In this document: positions 1 through 7,385 of the stretch, in pieces
Layout: each line of letters starts with the position of its first letter
How positions within the stretch are numbered: the stretch's first letter is position 1
Virus record (IMG/VR): IMGVR_UViG_3300025525_000043
Location: 1 to 39,448 of that record
Reading direction: 5' to 3' (one strand)
DNA length: 39,448 nucleotides
Source: a virus
The notes under the pieces: model-generated
What the model was told of the DNA's origin: nothing
What the model saw: the letters and a program-made list of their open reading frames with translations, nothing else
Database searches by the model: none
Position numbers and translations under genes: made by a program

Positions 1-231
1 AGCTGCATGGGTCGACAGGTGATGCAGGATCGGCAGGGTAAAGCCGGCGGTCTTGCCGGTGCCGGTTTGCGCGGCGGCGAGCAGGTCGCCACCTGCGAGC
101 ACCTGCGGAATGGCCTGCGCCTGGATCGGGGTGGGCGTGGTGTAGCCGGCATCGGCGATCGCACGCATGATGGGTTCGGCCAGGCCGAGCTCGTTAAAGC
201 CCGGGGTGGCTAGGGTTGTTTCGGTAGTCAT
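1..231 (-). CDS. rhlE: DEAD-box RNA helicase, N-terminal part (RhlE type)
   Basis: The reverse strand encodes 77 residues from an ATG at 231 and runs off the left edge of the window. The Q-motif region ([14 protein letters not shown], residues 29-42) and the Walker A motif AQTGTGKT (residues 54-61) are both present. These are hallmarks of DEAD-box ATP-dependent RNA helicases, which remodel RNA during ribosome assembly and RNA decay. An AGGA Shine-Dalgarno lies about 8 nt before the ATG. The short N-terminus before the Q motif fits the RhlE subgroup, although other DEAD-box subgroups cannot be excluded from 77 residues. It is a host gene flanking the prophage, downstream of the tRNA fragment. 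Confidence 0.85.
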   Translation of the reverse strand, partial: MTTETTLATPGFNELGLAEPIMRAIADAGYTTPTPIQAQAIPQVLAGGDLLAAAQTGTGKTAGFTLPILHHLSTHAA

Positions 232-421
232 ATATTTTTCCTGCGACGGCCTGTTGCGCTGGTTTGATTAAAACGGCGGCAACACCAATCGAGGCAGACG
301 AATAGGGGATCGTGAGATCGGGGTAAAAGAGCCGCGCACCGATTGGCTGGGTGCGGGAGGGCGCACTATACCGGCTGGGCCTTGATGCAGCAATGCATTT
401 CTGCCCCGGCAGGTTGAAATG

Positions 422-451
422 AAAAAGGACCGGCAGGTGCCGATCCTTTTT
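422..451 (-). terminator. Hairpin terminator downstream of the tRNA fragment
   Basis: An AAAAAGGA / TCCTTTTT stem continues, after one mismatch, into CGGCA/TGCCG with a short loop. A T-run follows on either strand, so it can work in both directions. It lies 13 bp beyond the CCA end of the tRNA remnant and is probably the original terminator of the host tRNA-Val transcript. Confidence 0.8.
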
Positions 452-463
452 CGATGTTCGGGC

Positions 464-513
464 TGGTGGGCAGTACAGGGTTTGAACCTGTGACCCCCGC
501 CGTGTGAAGGCGT
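464..513 (-). other. Prophage attachment-site scar: 3' part of tRNA-Val(CAC)
   Basis: On the reverse strand the sequence folds as the 3' half of a tRNA. The anticodon loop TTCACAC has anticodon CAC at 504-506. It is followed by the GGCGG stem strand, a 5-nt variable region, a 5-bp T arm with loop TTCAAAC (475-491), the acceptor strand ACTGCCC (468-474), discriminator A and encoded CCA (464-466). The expected D arm and 5' acceptor strand are missing upstream; the sequence diverges beyond position 513. This is the usual scar of a tyrosine integrase that recombines in the anticodon/T-arm half of a tRNA gene. The phage supplies the 3' half at the other end, so an intact tRNA-Val(CAC) is expected just right of the integrase, outside this window. 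Confidence 0.85.
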
Positions 514-735
514 GTGAACGGTCCAGGCGGGCCGTAAACCCGCGCCGCTGCGTGATTTGATGAGTGGGAATGGGTGTAAATCGGCAGTGTTTTACACCGG
601 GATTGCACAGGGCGATTTGGCGGGCCGCTGTGCTGTTCTGTTTTTTGGATAGCCCACAGTATAGGTCACCCCGAGAACGCCTCGCCACGCCAATTCTGGC
701 GGGCCGGTTTTATAACTTACGAACTTGAACGATGT
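514..735. other. Non-coding stretch between att scar and lysis genes
   Basis: I see no credible gene here. A small palindrome (CGCCA-ATTC-TGGCG, 688-701) may act as a weak terminator. An octamer of the att core (CGTGTGAA) is repeated directly at 501-508 and 511-518. The stretch probably contains a phage att arm and the end of the leftward late transcript. Confidence 0.5.
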
Positions 736-1107
736 TTAAGGTGTGGGTTTGCAATACACGGTGCGTTCCCAGCGGTCTTTGCACTTGTCACCGCGGCAGC
801 GTTTGATTTCAACCGGCAGCCATTGCAGGTTGCTGACGGCGTCACAGCCGCCGCATGCCAGGGGGATGGGGTGGTCGATGTTCCAGCCGGGGCAGGCGCC
901 GCGCGATTGGCCGGTGGTGGGGCATGGATACAGGTCGCGGAAGGCGCGCAGGACGTCGCTGCGCCGGGCGATGGTGCCGTCGGCGTTGCGCTTGATGTCG
1001 GGGCCGCAGTAGCGGGTTTCGTCCAGGGGGCCGCCCCACGCGTCCCACAGGGCCAGCATGCAAACAATCGCCAGGACGGCGATGTAGGCGGCGCGGACAG
1101 GGCTCAT
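736..1107 (-). CDS. Exported or membrane-anchored HNH nuclease-like protein
   Basis: The product is 123 residues. Residues about 5-22 form a hydrophobic segment that looks like a signal anchor. The rest is rich in cysteine (YCGP, YPCPTT, GACPGW, LACGGCDA, KRCRGDKC, VYCKP). The stretch NIDHPIPLACGGCDAVSNLQ has the DH plus downstream N spacing of HNH/EndA-like nuclease folds. The cysteines suggest disulphides or zinc sites in the periplasm. It is the last gene of the lysis cassette and overlaps the preceding hydrolase gene by ATGA. Known relatives are annotated only as HNH-motif phage proteins. Periplasmic action on DNA is my inference. Confidence 0.7.
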   Translation of the reverse strand: MSPVRAAYIAVLAIVCMLALWDAWGGPLDETRYCGPDIKRNADGTIARRSDVLRAFRDLYPCPTTGQSRGACPGWNIDHPIPLACGGCDAVSNLQWLPVEIKRCRGDKCKDRWERTVYCKPTP

Positions 1108-1748
1108 GCGGCGGCCTCGGTCTTTTCTGCCCCGACTGCGGCTTCAAGGCGGCAAAACTGCGCATCGAGCCAGGCTGCGTTGTCCAGGCGCTCAATGATT
1201 CGCTGCCCGATGAAAGCGGCCCACTGGTCGATGCGGGCCTGCTCGAACAGGCCGCAGTGGCCGCGATAGGCCATGGGCGCGCCAAAGTGGGCGGCGTTGT
1301 GGTTGAGGGTGTTGTCTTCCAGGCCGTGGTATCCCACCCTGCCCTGGTCGCCCCAAATGTGGCCGGGCAGCCATTGGCTGAGCCACACCCAGCGGTCGCC
1401 CTTGCTGTGGATGGTTTCCACCCATTCCACCGCAGCGGTGCGCCACCGGTCCAGGGCAGGGTTGATGTTGATGATGCCCACCGGGCGGGCCCCATAATCG
1501 CGCACGGCCAGGTAGGCCAGGGCGGCGCCGTTGCTGTGGGTGATGATCACATCGCCGTCATCGACCTTGTCGGCCAGAACGGCGGCCTGCCATGAGTTGT
1601 CGAACCGCGCCTGCCAAAACCCCATGAAGCCATATTCGTGCAGCATTACAGAATGCTCGGGCAGGTGGCGCTGCAGCCAGGGCCACAGCGCGTTCATGTT
1701 GTTGCTGCCCTCGCGGGCGTGGATGCCGTGAACAAGGATTACCTTCAT
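1104..1748 (-). CDS. Alpha/beta hydrolase in the lysis cassette
   Basis: The product is 214 residues; the ATG at 1748 overlaps the M15 peptidase stop (ATGA). It has an oxyanion HG motif near the N-terminus (VILVHGIHAREG) and a nucleophile elbow THSNGAAL around residue 70. A His-rich stretch (GYHGLEDNTLNHNAAHFG) could supply the catalytic histidine. This is a serine alpha/beta hydrolase of lipase/esterase type without a signal peptide. The start was chosen by the overlap; an upstream reading-frame extension lies inside the peptidase gene. Its place among lysis genes suggests action on an envelope lipid or ester, but the substrate is unknown. Confidence 0.75.
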   Translation of the reverse strand: MKVILVHGIHAREGSNNMNALWPWLQRHLPEHSVMLHEYGFMGFWQARFDNSWQAAVLADKVDDGDVIITHSNGAALAYLAVRDYGARPVGIININPALDRWRTAAVEWVETIHSKGDRWVWLSQWLPGHIWGDQGRVGYHGLEDNTLNHNAAHFGAPMAYRGHCGLFEQARIDQWAAFIGQRIIERLDNAAWLDAQFCRLEAAVGAEKTEAAA

Positions 1749-2116
1749 GGGTAGGCCTTGCGGTCCAGCTCGAAGTGCGGGCCGTCCCTGAATGTTTTCC
1801 AGTCGCCGCCCCACACAACAGCGATGCCCATGCGTGCAGCCGTGGCCTTGATGTGGCCCGCGGCCTTGGTGTACAGCGGCCAATCCCAGCGGGCCTTGCC
1901 GCCCACCACCACGAAAAAGTCCACGGCGTGGCCGGTGAGGTGGCGGCTGCGCAGGGTGTGGGATGCGCCGGCCTTGAGCAGCTCGGCCTGGCGTGCCGGC
2001 GTGCGCAGGCCTTCGCTGATCTCGATGTCCACAGGGCATTGCTTTGCGGCTTCGATCATCAGATCGCGCAATTTGAAGTGCACCTTGTCCAGGCGCTGGT
2101 GGCTGCGGATGTTCAT
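1745..2116 (-). CDS. M15-family peptidase endolysin (L-Ala-D-Glu / D-Ala-D-Ala type)
   Basis: The product is 123 residues from an ATG at 2116 that overlaps the preceding gene by ATGA. Zinc ligands fit the M15 pattern: SRHLTGHAVDFF (SxHxxGxAxD) in the middle and GPHFEL near the C-terminus, with the GGDWKTFRDGPHFEL tail typical of phage L-alanyl-D-glutamate endopeptidases. It should cut the peptide stems of peptidoglycan during lysis. There is no signal peptide, so it needs a holin to reach the periplasm. The preceding gene encodes a membrane protein that could fill that role. Confidence 0.88.
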   Translation of the reverse strand: MNIRSHQRLDKVHFKLRDLMIEAAKQCPVDIEISEGLRTPARQAELLKAGASHTLRSRHLTGHAVDFFVVVGGKARWDWPLYTKAAGHIKATAARMGIAVVWGGDWKTFRDGPHFELDRKAYP

Positions 2117-2487
2117 GGCTTCAACTCCCAATGCCCCGTTTTTACAAAAAACCAGATCGCCGCCATCAAAACCAGCAGCGGCCCTATTATTTTTGCCACG
2201 GCAGACAAACCCTTCACCGTCCACCAAAACCCCTTCACGTTGTTCCACGCTTCCAGCACATCGGCCAGGCGCCCGGTGTTGTCGGTCAGGCGCTTGAGGT
2301 TTTCCGACATCTCGTGCTGGCTCTGCAGGAGCTTGTCGATTGATTCCTCGCAGTCCTCCAGGCGGTTGTGCAGGCGCAAAACAGAATCGTCGTCGGTGCC
2401 TCTCCGGTGCGCGTGCGCCTCGGAATCGTGGGGGTCGTGCTTTCGGCGCCGCGCCGCATGTGCGTTGGGAGTGGGTTCTCTCAGCAT
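2113..2487 (-). CDS. Coiled-coil protein with C-terminal membrane segment (holin-like candidate)
   Basis: From ATG 2487 the product is 124 residues; an in-frame TTG at 2502 would add five. The N-terminus is charged and histidine-rich. Residues about 35-90 look coiled-coil (LHNRLEDCEESIDKLLQ...). A single hydrophobic segment (IIGPLLVLMAAIWFFV) lies near the C-terminus. It overlaps the M15 gene by ATGA. Neither start has a good Shine-Dalgarno. The ATG at 2513, placed where hairpin-element copies 2 and 3 have their start codon, opens a different frame with only 10 codons. Single-span coiled-coil proteins occur next to phage endolysins, but holin function is inferred from context only. Confidence 0.65.
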   Translation of the reverse strand: MLREPTPNAHAARRRKHDPHDSEAHAHRRGTDDDSVLRLHNRLEDCEESIDKLLQSQHEMSENLKRLTDNTGRLADVLEAWNNVKGFWWTVKGLSAVAKIIGPLLVLMAAIWFFVKTGHWELKP

Positions 2488-2535
2488 GGCGGGCGCGGGC
2501 AACGTGTATCCATGCCGTAGGGTGGCAGGCGGGGG

Positions 2536-2562
2536 GCGACATTTGTAGGCAAGGAATGTCGC
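2536..2562 (-). repeat. 27 bp hairpin element, copy 1 (upstream of lysis genes)
   Basis: An 8-bp perfect stem (GCGACATT / AATGTCGC) encloses an 11-nt loop. It is identical over all 27 bp to copies at 13387 and 23749. On the leftward strand it is followed by CCTGCCAC and, 22 nt after the hairpin, by an ATG that starts GGATACAC as in copy 3. It lies directly after a strong terminator, so it may belong to the leader or promoter region of the lysis genes. Confidence 0.9.
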
Positions 2563-2574
2563 GGTGAGGGGCGC

Positions 2575-2599
2575 AAAAAAAAGCCGCCCGAAGGCGGCT
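2575..2599 (-). terminator. Rho-independent terminator
   Basis: On the reverse strand GCCGCC-TTCG-GGCGGC is followed by eight T. It ends the structural-gene transcript just after the tail fibre accessory gene and isolates the lysis cassette. Confidence 0.92.
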
Positions 2600-2629
2600 G
2601 GTTGGGGAGAAGTGGGTTACACATTGGTG

Positions 2630-3046
2630 TTACCACACCACTGCGTTCACGGCGTCAACCGTCTGCGCACTCATCACGGCGTCAAACTTCGTCCAGTATT
2701 TCGCCCATGCCGCTACCCCTTGCGAGGTGATGGCATCTTCGATCTGGCCGAGTAGGATTGCGGTCATGGCTACCGGGGAAGCGTTGGAGTCCCGCCATGC
2801 ACCGTCGAGGTTCAAAGGCTTTCCCCGTCCGATGTAGTTCAGGGCACGGGAGACCTTGGCTTGGAATTCCTCGGTGGCCGGGAAGGGTCGGCCCTGTACC
2901 GTTACGGATGCTGTCTCGGCAACTTTGCGGGCTGCTTCGAGTTGGGCGAGTTTCTCGGCGCGGACTTCAGGCAACGGACGCGCGATAACCGGCGCATCCT
3001 GCTCAATGGTTGTTTCACCAGTCTGGACGTTAATAACGTGTCTCAT
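2630..3046 (-). CDS. Tail fibre accessory protein (DUF4376-like)
   Basis: The product is 138 residues. It starts MRHVINVQTGET, has a charged helical middle and ends in a helical segment rich in A, V and W. The gene follows the fibre gene in the same operon by a 9-nt gap and is the last gene before the terminator at 2575. The N-terminal 'VINVQTGET' type start plus a helical C-terminal DUF4376-like domain is common in small proteins downstream of phage tail fibres. I assign the family from pattern memory only; a chaperone role in fibre assembly is plausible. Confidence 0.5.
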   Translation of the reverse strand: MRHVINVQTGETTIEQDAPVIARPLPEVRAEKLAQLEAARKVAETASVTVQGRPFPATEEFQAKVSRALNYIGRGKPLNLDGAWRDSNASPVAMTAILLGQIEDAITSQGVAAWAKYWTKFDAVMSAQTVDAVNAVVW

Positions 3047-3054
3047 GGATGATC

Positions 3055-4014
3055 CTATTCGTAAAGAATGTTGACTGAACCAGCATCGAAAACATCGGTT
3101 CCGTTTACTGTTGTCAGGCGGATTCGGTCTAGTTCCGCCGATAGTGACTTACTTCCGCCGCCAATGATGTTTACGTTGGTTCCAGGGGCTCCAAAGGCGT
3201 GTGACCCCACCCATGTAAATGTCGAAGCATTAAGCCGAGCGAGGACAAAAGTGCCGGAAGGCGTACCAGCGGCATAAAGTGCGTAAATCATCATTCCACT
3301 GGTACTGCTTGTACCAGCAGAGCCGGTCGAAGAACTACTTGAATACCCAGTTGTTTCAACCCCGCCGGAGTCACCAATTTGCACCAACAAGCCGCTAGTG
3401 CCGTTCGTGCTAACCCCGGAAAACATCAGGGTAATGCGCTTGGTTCCTGCCGGTATGCTGGTGAAGTCAATCGAAGTCCCGGAGGTAGTAGCTACTGCCG
3501 TGCCGCTGGTGATAGACGCAGACAACGAACCCGCTGACAGGGTGAGGCCGGTTCCTACTGTGATTTCCTCAATCGCTCCGGTAGATGCCGTGGTGCGGCC
3601 AAGTATCTTTCCGGTGGCCTGTGTGATTCCGGTTCCAGTGACAGCGCCACTTGCGGCAGCGCCTAGCGTGGTTCTCGCCGTCCCCGCGTTCGCATCATCC
3701 AGCAGGCTCCGCGCATAGGCCGTCAGCGTTGTCTGGGTAACTGCGTTCGCGCCGGTGGCGTAGATGAGTTTGTCCGCGCTGGTGGTCAGCGCGGCCAGCG
3801 CATCCAGCAGCCCGGCCTGCCGCTGGATGGCGGCCGGGATGCGGGCAATCGGCACCAGCGCGCCGGCGTCCAGGTCGCACACGCCGCTGGCGACTCCACG
3901 CATGGCGATAAGCTGGTTGAACTTGGTGGCGAGATCGAGGATGTCGGAACGCGGCAGGTTGTCGGTGTCGGCATCCATCCCGGTTGTGATGACTGCTACG
4001 GTAGGCCAGGGCAT
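3055..4014 (-). CDS. Tail fibre protein
   Basis: The product is 319 residues. The N-terminal half is helical with a collar-like AARTTLGAA motif, a signature of phage fibre repeats. The C-terminal half is rich in Gly, Ser and Thr with a TGYSSSSSTGSAGTSSTSG stretch and beta-rich ending (DRIRLTTVNGTDVFDAGSVNILYE), suggesting a receptor-binding tip domain. It lies 4 nt downstream of the tail hub gene. The fibre assignment rests on composition, motif and position; the receptor is unknown. Confidence 0.75.
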   Translation of the reverse strand: MPWPTVAVITTGMDADTDNLPRSDILDLATKFNQLIAMRGVASGVCDLDAGALVPIARIPAAIQRQAGLLDALAALTTSADKLIYATGANAVTQTTLTAYARSLLDDANAGTARTTLGAAASGAVTGTGITQATGKILGRTTASTGAIEEITVGTGLTLSAGSLSASITSGTAVATTSGTSIDFTSIPAGTKRITLMFSGVSTNGTSGLLVQIGDSGGVETTGYSSSSSTGSAGTSSTSGMMIYALYAAGTPSGTFVLARLNASTFTWVGSHAFGAPGTNVNIIGGGSKSLSAELDRIRLTTVNGTDVFDAGSVNILYE

Positions 4015-4017
4015 GGT

Positions 4018-6924
4018 TTAAAATCCTCTCACGGTGACATCGATCGTGGCGTCGGCCAGCGAGTTCGATGCGTTGTAAATCTTGATGCGCGGCCCCACGG
4101 CCGTGTCCTTGTCGATCAGCTCCCAACTCCAGCCCGCGCCCACGTTTTGCAGCGTCACGTCCACCTTGGTGATGCTGGCGAAAGCTTTTGTGAGCGGGAT
4201 TCGGATGTCGCCGGTGCCGATGCGATAGCTGCCCGTCAGGGTCGATGTGTCCAGATCCTCGGTGTCCTGCGATACCGGGGCGGCGCTGAGGATGGTGGTC
4301 GCATCCTTCAGGGTTGGCCAAGCGCCGGTCGCCACGATGCGGATCTTGATGTAGCGGGCGACGATGGTGGTGCCGGCGGCGGCAAAGCTGGTGTAGGTGA
4401 CGTTGTCGTCGCTGTGCGCTTCGGTGATGGTGATGGTGCCGTCGCCCACCACGGTGACCAGGGGCGTGAACGCGGCCACCACGCCCACGTCGATCAGGCG
4501 TTCGTAGGTGATGCTGCCGGCAGGGGTGTTGATCCACTTCGCGCCGGTCCAGGTGCGCACCCACGGGCTGGCGGCGGTTTCGTTCGGCTGCAGGAACCCG
4601 CTTTCCGGTTCCAGGTGGCAGCTGGTTTTTGTGCCCGGCCAGCCGTCGGCGTGTTCGGTCAGCACGTCCAATGCCCCAGCCAGGCGCGGGTCGCCCAGGC
4701 TGGCCTGGATAAAGGCGGCGTTGACCGATTCGTTGCCGAAGGCATCGACCGCTTTGATGGCGAAGGTGTAGTCGCCGGCGGCCAGCTGGTTGGACTCGAA
4801 CGGCGACGCCAGCAACAGGCCGGTGTGCATGGCTGCCAGCGCATTCCAGTCGGTTTCGGTGCCCAGCTTGTAGCGCACCACGTAGCCGGTCAGGTCGGCG
4901 GGCGGGCTGTTCAGCGTCCAGGTGAACTGGCGGGTGCCGTCCGGCTGGCGGGATACCAGGAAGGTGTCCACATCCGGCGGCGGCACCACCGTGCCCTCGG
5001 CGGCGCCGACGATGGTGTAGGGAATGGCAACAACATCGTCCAGGGACTGCGGCGCGGCACCGTAGACGTTGAACGAGCGCAGCTTGATGTAGATGGTTTT
5101 GCCGATGTCGGCGGCGGTGTAGCCGTATTTGGCGATGGCCTGGTCGAGCCGGGCGAACGGCGCGCCGAAGTCGTGCGCGGCGATGGGGCTGGCGTGCACG
5201 CCACGGCGCAGGCTGGTGAGGTTGTATTTGTTCGGCGCCGTCAGAGTGGCGGTCTGGTAGGCGATGTATTCGCCGCCCACATAGCACAGGGTGTTGAAGG
5301 CATCGCGGTCGGCCAGGGTGGCAGAGAGCAGCTCGCCGCGGCTGCCGGTCAGGTCCACCGCCAGGGTGTTGACGGTGTCGGGGTCGCTGCCGGTTGCAAA
5401 CGCGGACGCCACCATGCCGTGTCGGGCCGGGCCGGGGATGGTGGTCACCGCCTTGTAGGTGGCGTCGTCGTCTGACACCCACAGCTCGGCCCCGCCCCAG
5501 TTGAGCCCGCCCGACGTGGCGATCCAGATTTCGTAAACGCCCTGCCCCGCCAGCGACATGGGCGGCTCAAAAATCACCGGCGCGTTGGCGTTGCCCGGCG
5601 CCACGTTGAAATTGACCGAATAGCCGCTTGCTTGCTGCGTCTGGATCAGCGCCGGTGTGGCCACGCCAAACGGGAACTCTTCGGCGATGACGCGCAGGCG
5701 GCCGTCTTCGTCTTCCTCTATTTCCCTGATGCGCACCTGAAACTGCACCAGGCCCAGCGGCGCGTGGGTCAGGGTGACGATGTCCATGGGTTCCAGCAGG
5801 CAATGCCGCCAGCCCAGGGTGAATTCGTATTCGTTTCGGATGTAAAGCGTGCGCTGCAGCAGGGTGTTCACCACCTGGTCGGCCACGGCTTTGTCGCAGA
5901 TGGCGTGCAGGCGCACCGGCTCGCGGGCGCGCAGGCCAAAGGTGCTGATGCTGCCCAGGTCTTTTGCCTCGGCGATTTCGATGTTGTAGTCGTTGGCGCG
6001 GTTGCGAAACTCCACCTGCACCTGGTTGTAGGCGTCGGCGGTGGGCTTGCGGCGTATGGTGATGGGCGACGCGGCGCCGGCGATCAGGAAGTCGTCGTCG
6101 GTGAGATCGTATTGCGGGGTGATGGCCGGGGTGTAGGTGGTGCCGTTGCCGGTGACGGCGGTGTCGCCGTAGGGCAGCAGCTTGAGCAGGCCTTCCGACC
6201 ACAGCGGCGCGCTGTTGGTGGACTGCAGCAGTTCTTCCAGGTGTTGCGCGGCGGGTTGCTGGCTGTTGATCAGCGGCGACAGGAACAGGCCGTTGGCCTG
6301 GGTGAAGGTGCGGTATGCGGCCAGCGACAGGCGGGCGGACGGGAAGCCCGCGCCGTAGATCGCCGACGACAGCAGGTCGGTGACGATTTCGTCGGGCCGG
6401 GCGTCAACGATGCCGCTGCCGAACTGGCGCGGGCCGGACGCCTCGAACGACAGGTTGGACAGCGATGCGCTGCCGCCCAGGTCGAACGCGCTGTGGGCCA
6501 CGCAGGCGATGCCGGGGTAGCTCAGGGCCTCGGTGGGGTGGTTCGTCGTCAGGTGGCCCCACACGGCCTGCGGCAGGGTGCCCGGCAGCAGGGTCATGCC
6601 CAGCGCTGAGAAGGTGGTCTTGTCCTTGTCTTTCCACACGGTGCCGATGGCGCTGATGGCGCCTTCGGAAAGGCCGAAGATAAACGCGGCGGTGTAGGTG
6701 TAGCTGGTGTTGCTGGATTCCACCCCGCCGCCGCCCTTGCCGCCCGAGCTGGTGGTGGTGGTTTTTGCAATGGCGGTGAAGTCGCCGTACCAGATCATAT
6801 TGCCCGACAGCCGCGCCTGTCCCCAGAACAGCGGGATGGGCAGGCCGAATGCGCTGTTCTGGATCGACAGCGAGCCGATCTTCGGCTCTTCGGTGGAGAT
6901 GGTGGTGCTGCCGCCGAAGCTCAC
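4018..6924 (-). CDS. Tail hub / tip attachment protein with Ig or FN3-like modules
   Basis: The product is 968 residues, overlapping the NlpC/P60 gene by ATGA. The N-terminus (PKIGSLSIQNSAFGLPIPLFWG, first 30 residues) is typical of the central tail-tip proteins that follow DUF2163 and NlpC/P60 in GTA-like and siphophage tails. The middle has the hub-like region (RNRANDYN..., ...LREPVRLHAICDKAVADQVV). From about residue 650 there is a fibronectin-III-like stretch (PDGTRQFTWTLNSPPADLTGYVVRYK). A beta-rich C-terminus follows that may bind fibres. The gene order tape measure, DUF2460, DUF2163, NlpC/P60, hub supports the call. Confidence 0.85.
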   Translation of the reverse strand: MSFGGSTTISTEEPKIGSLSIQNSAFGLPIPLFWGQARLSGNMIWYGDFTAIAKTTTTSSGGKGGGGVESSNTSYTYTAAFIFGLSEGAISAIGTVWKDKDKTTFSALGMTLLPGTLPQAVWGHLTTNHPTEALSYPGIACVAHSAFDLGGSASLSNLSFEASGPRQFGSGIVDARPDEIVTDLLSSAIYGAGFPSARLSLAAYRTFTQANGLFLSPLINSQQPAAQHLEELLQSTNSAPLWSEGLLKLLPYGDTAVTGNGTTYTPAITPQYDLTDDDFLIAGAASPITIRRKPTADAYNQVQVEFRNRANDYNIEIAEAKDLGSISTFGLRAREPVRLHAICDKAVADQVVNTLLQRTLYIRNEYEFTLGWRHCLLEPMDIVTLTHAPLGLVQFQVRIREIEEDEDGRLRVIAEEFPFGVATPALIQTQQASGYSVNFNVAPGNANAPVIFEPPMSLAGQGVYEIWIATSGGLNWGGAELWVSDDDATYKAVTTIPGPARHGMVASAFATGSDPDTVNTLAVDLTGSRGELLSATLADRDAFNTLCYVGGEYIAYQTATLTAPNKYNLTSLRRGVHASPIAAHDFGAPFARLDQAIAKYGYTAADIGKTIYIKLRSFNVYGAAPQSLDDVVAIPYTIVGAAEGTVVPPPDVDTFLVSRQPDGTRQFTWTLNSPPADLTGYVVRYKLGTETDWNALAAMHTGLLLASPFESNQLAAGDYTFAIKAVDAFGNESVNAAFIQASLGDPRLAGALDVLTEHADGWPGTKTSCHLEPESGFLQPNETAASPWVRTWTGAKWINTPAGSITYERLIDVGVVAAFTPLVTVVGDGTITITEAHSDDNVTYTSFAAAGTTIVARYIKIRIVATGAWPTLKDATTILSAAPVSQDTEDLDTSTLTGSYRIGTGDIRIPLTKAFASITKVDVTLQNVGAGWSWELIDKDTAVGPRIKIYNASNSLADATIDVTVRGF

Positions 6925-7385
6925 TGCCCCCCCCCGATCGGGCTTGCTGCGCCATCCGGGGCCAGCCCCTGTGCGCGCCAGAACTGCACCTCACGCCCCG
7001 CCAGCCAGCCCTGCGTGCCGTCGGCCAGGCACACCATGCGGTCGCGGTTGCTGGCATGGATGATTTGCGGCCAGCCCACCACAATGGCCGCGTGCGAGAA
7101 ACAGCGCCCCACCTTGTACAAGGCCACGTCGCCCGGCTGCGGATCATCCACCCGCGTGGCGCGGTCGAGCACATAGCCGAGGTAGCGCTCCTCGGCGCGG
7201 TGCATCATCCAGTCGGGCGGATAATCGCCGGGGTCGAATTCCTCGATCAGTCCGGCTTCGGTGTAGACGGCGATCAGGATCTGCGCACAGTCCACCCCTG
7301 CCCCCTTCACGCGGGCGCGGTGGTGGTAGGGCGTTTTCAGCCAGCTCATGGCGGCATCGATGACGGCTTGGCGTTGCGGCGTCAT
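6921..7385 (-). CDS. NlpC/P60-family tail tip peptidase
   Basis: The product is 154 residues. The catalytic Cys lies in GVDCAQIL (near residue 32) and the His in FSHAAIVV (near residue 98), followed by WPQIIHAS, which matches NlpC/P60 papain-like peptidases. Such tail proteins cut peptidoglycan locally during DNA injection. It overlaps both neighbours by 4 nt. The C-terminus (about 25 residues) is Gly/Pro rich and probably disordered. Confidence 0.9.
   Translation of the reverse strand: MTPQRQAVIDAAMSWLKTPYHHRARVKGAGVDCAQILIAVYTEAGLIEEFDPGDYPPDWMMHRAEERYLGYVLDRATRVDDPQPGDVALYKVGRCFSHAAIVVGWPQIIHASNRDRMVCLADGTQGWLAGREVQFWRAQGLAPDGAASPIGGGQ

Noticed and set aside
464-513. Complete tRNA gene
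   Set aside because: D arm and 5' acceptor strand are missing, so it is only a 3' remnant.
194-688. 164-codon leftward frame across the tRNA scar
   Set aside because: It runs through the tRNA fragment and terminator and has no ribosome binding site or family pattern.
3695-5482. Long leftward frame inside the tail hub gene
   Set aside because: Arg/His/Pro-rich composition of a shifted frame of a GC-rich gene; no recognisable domain.
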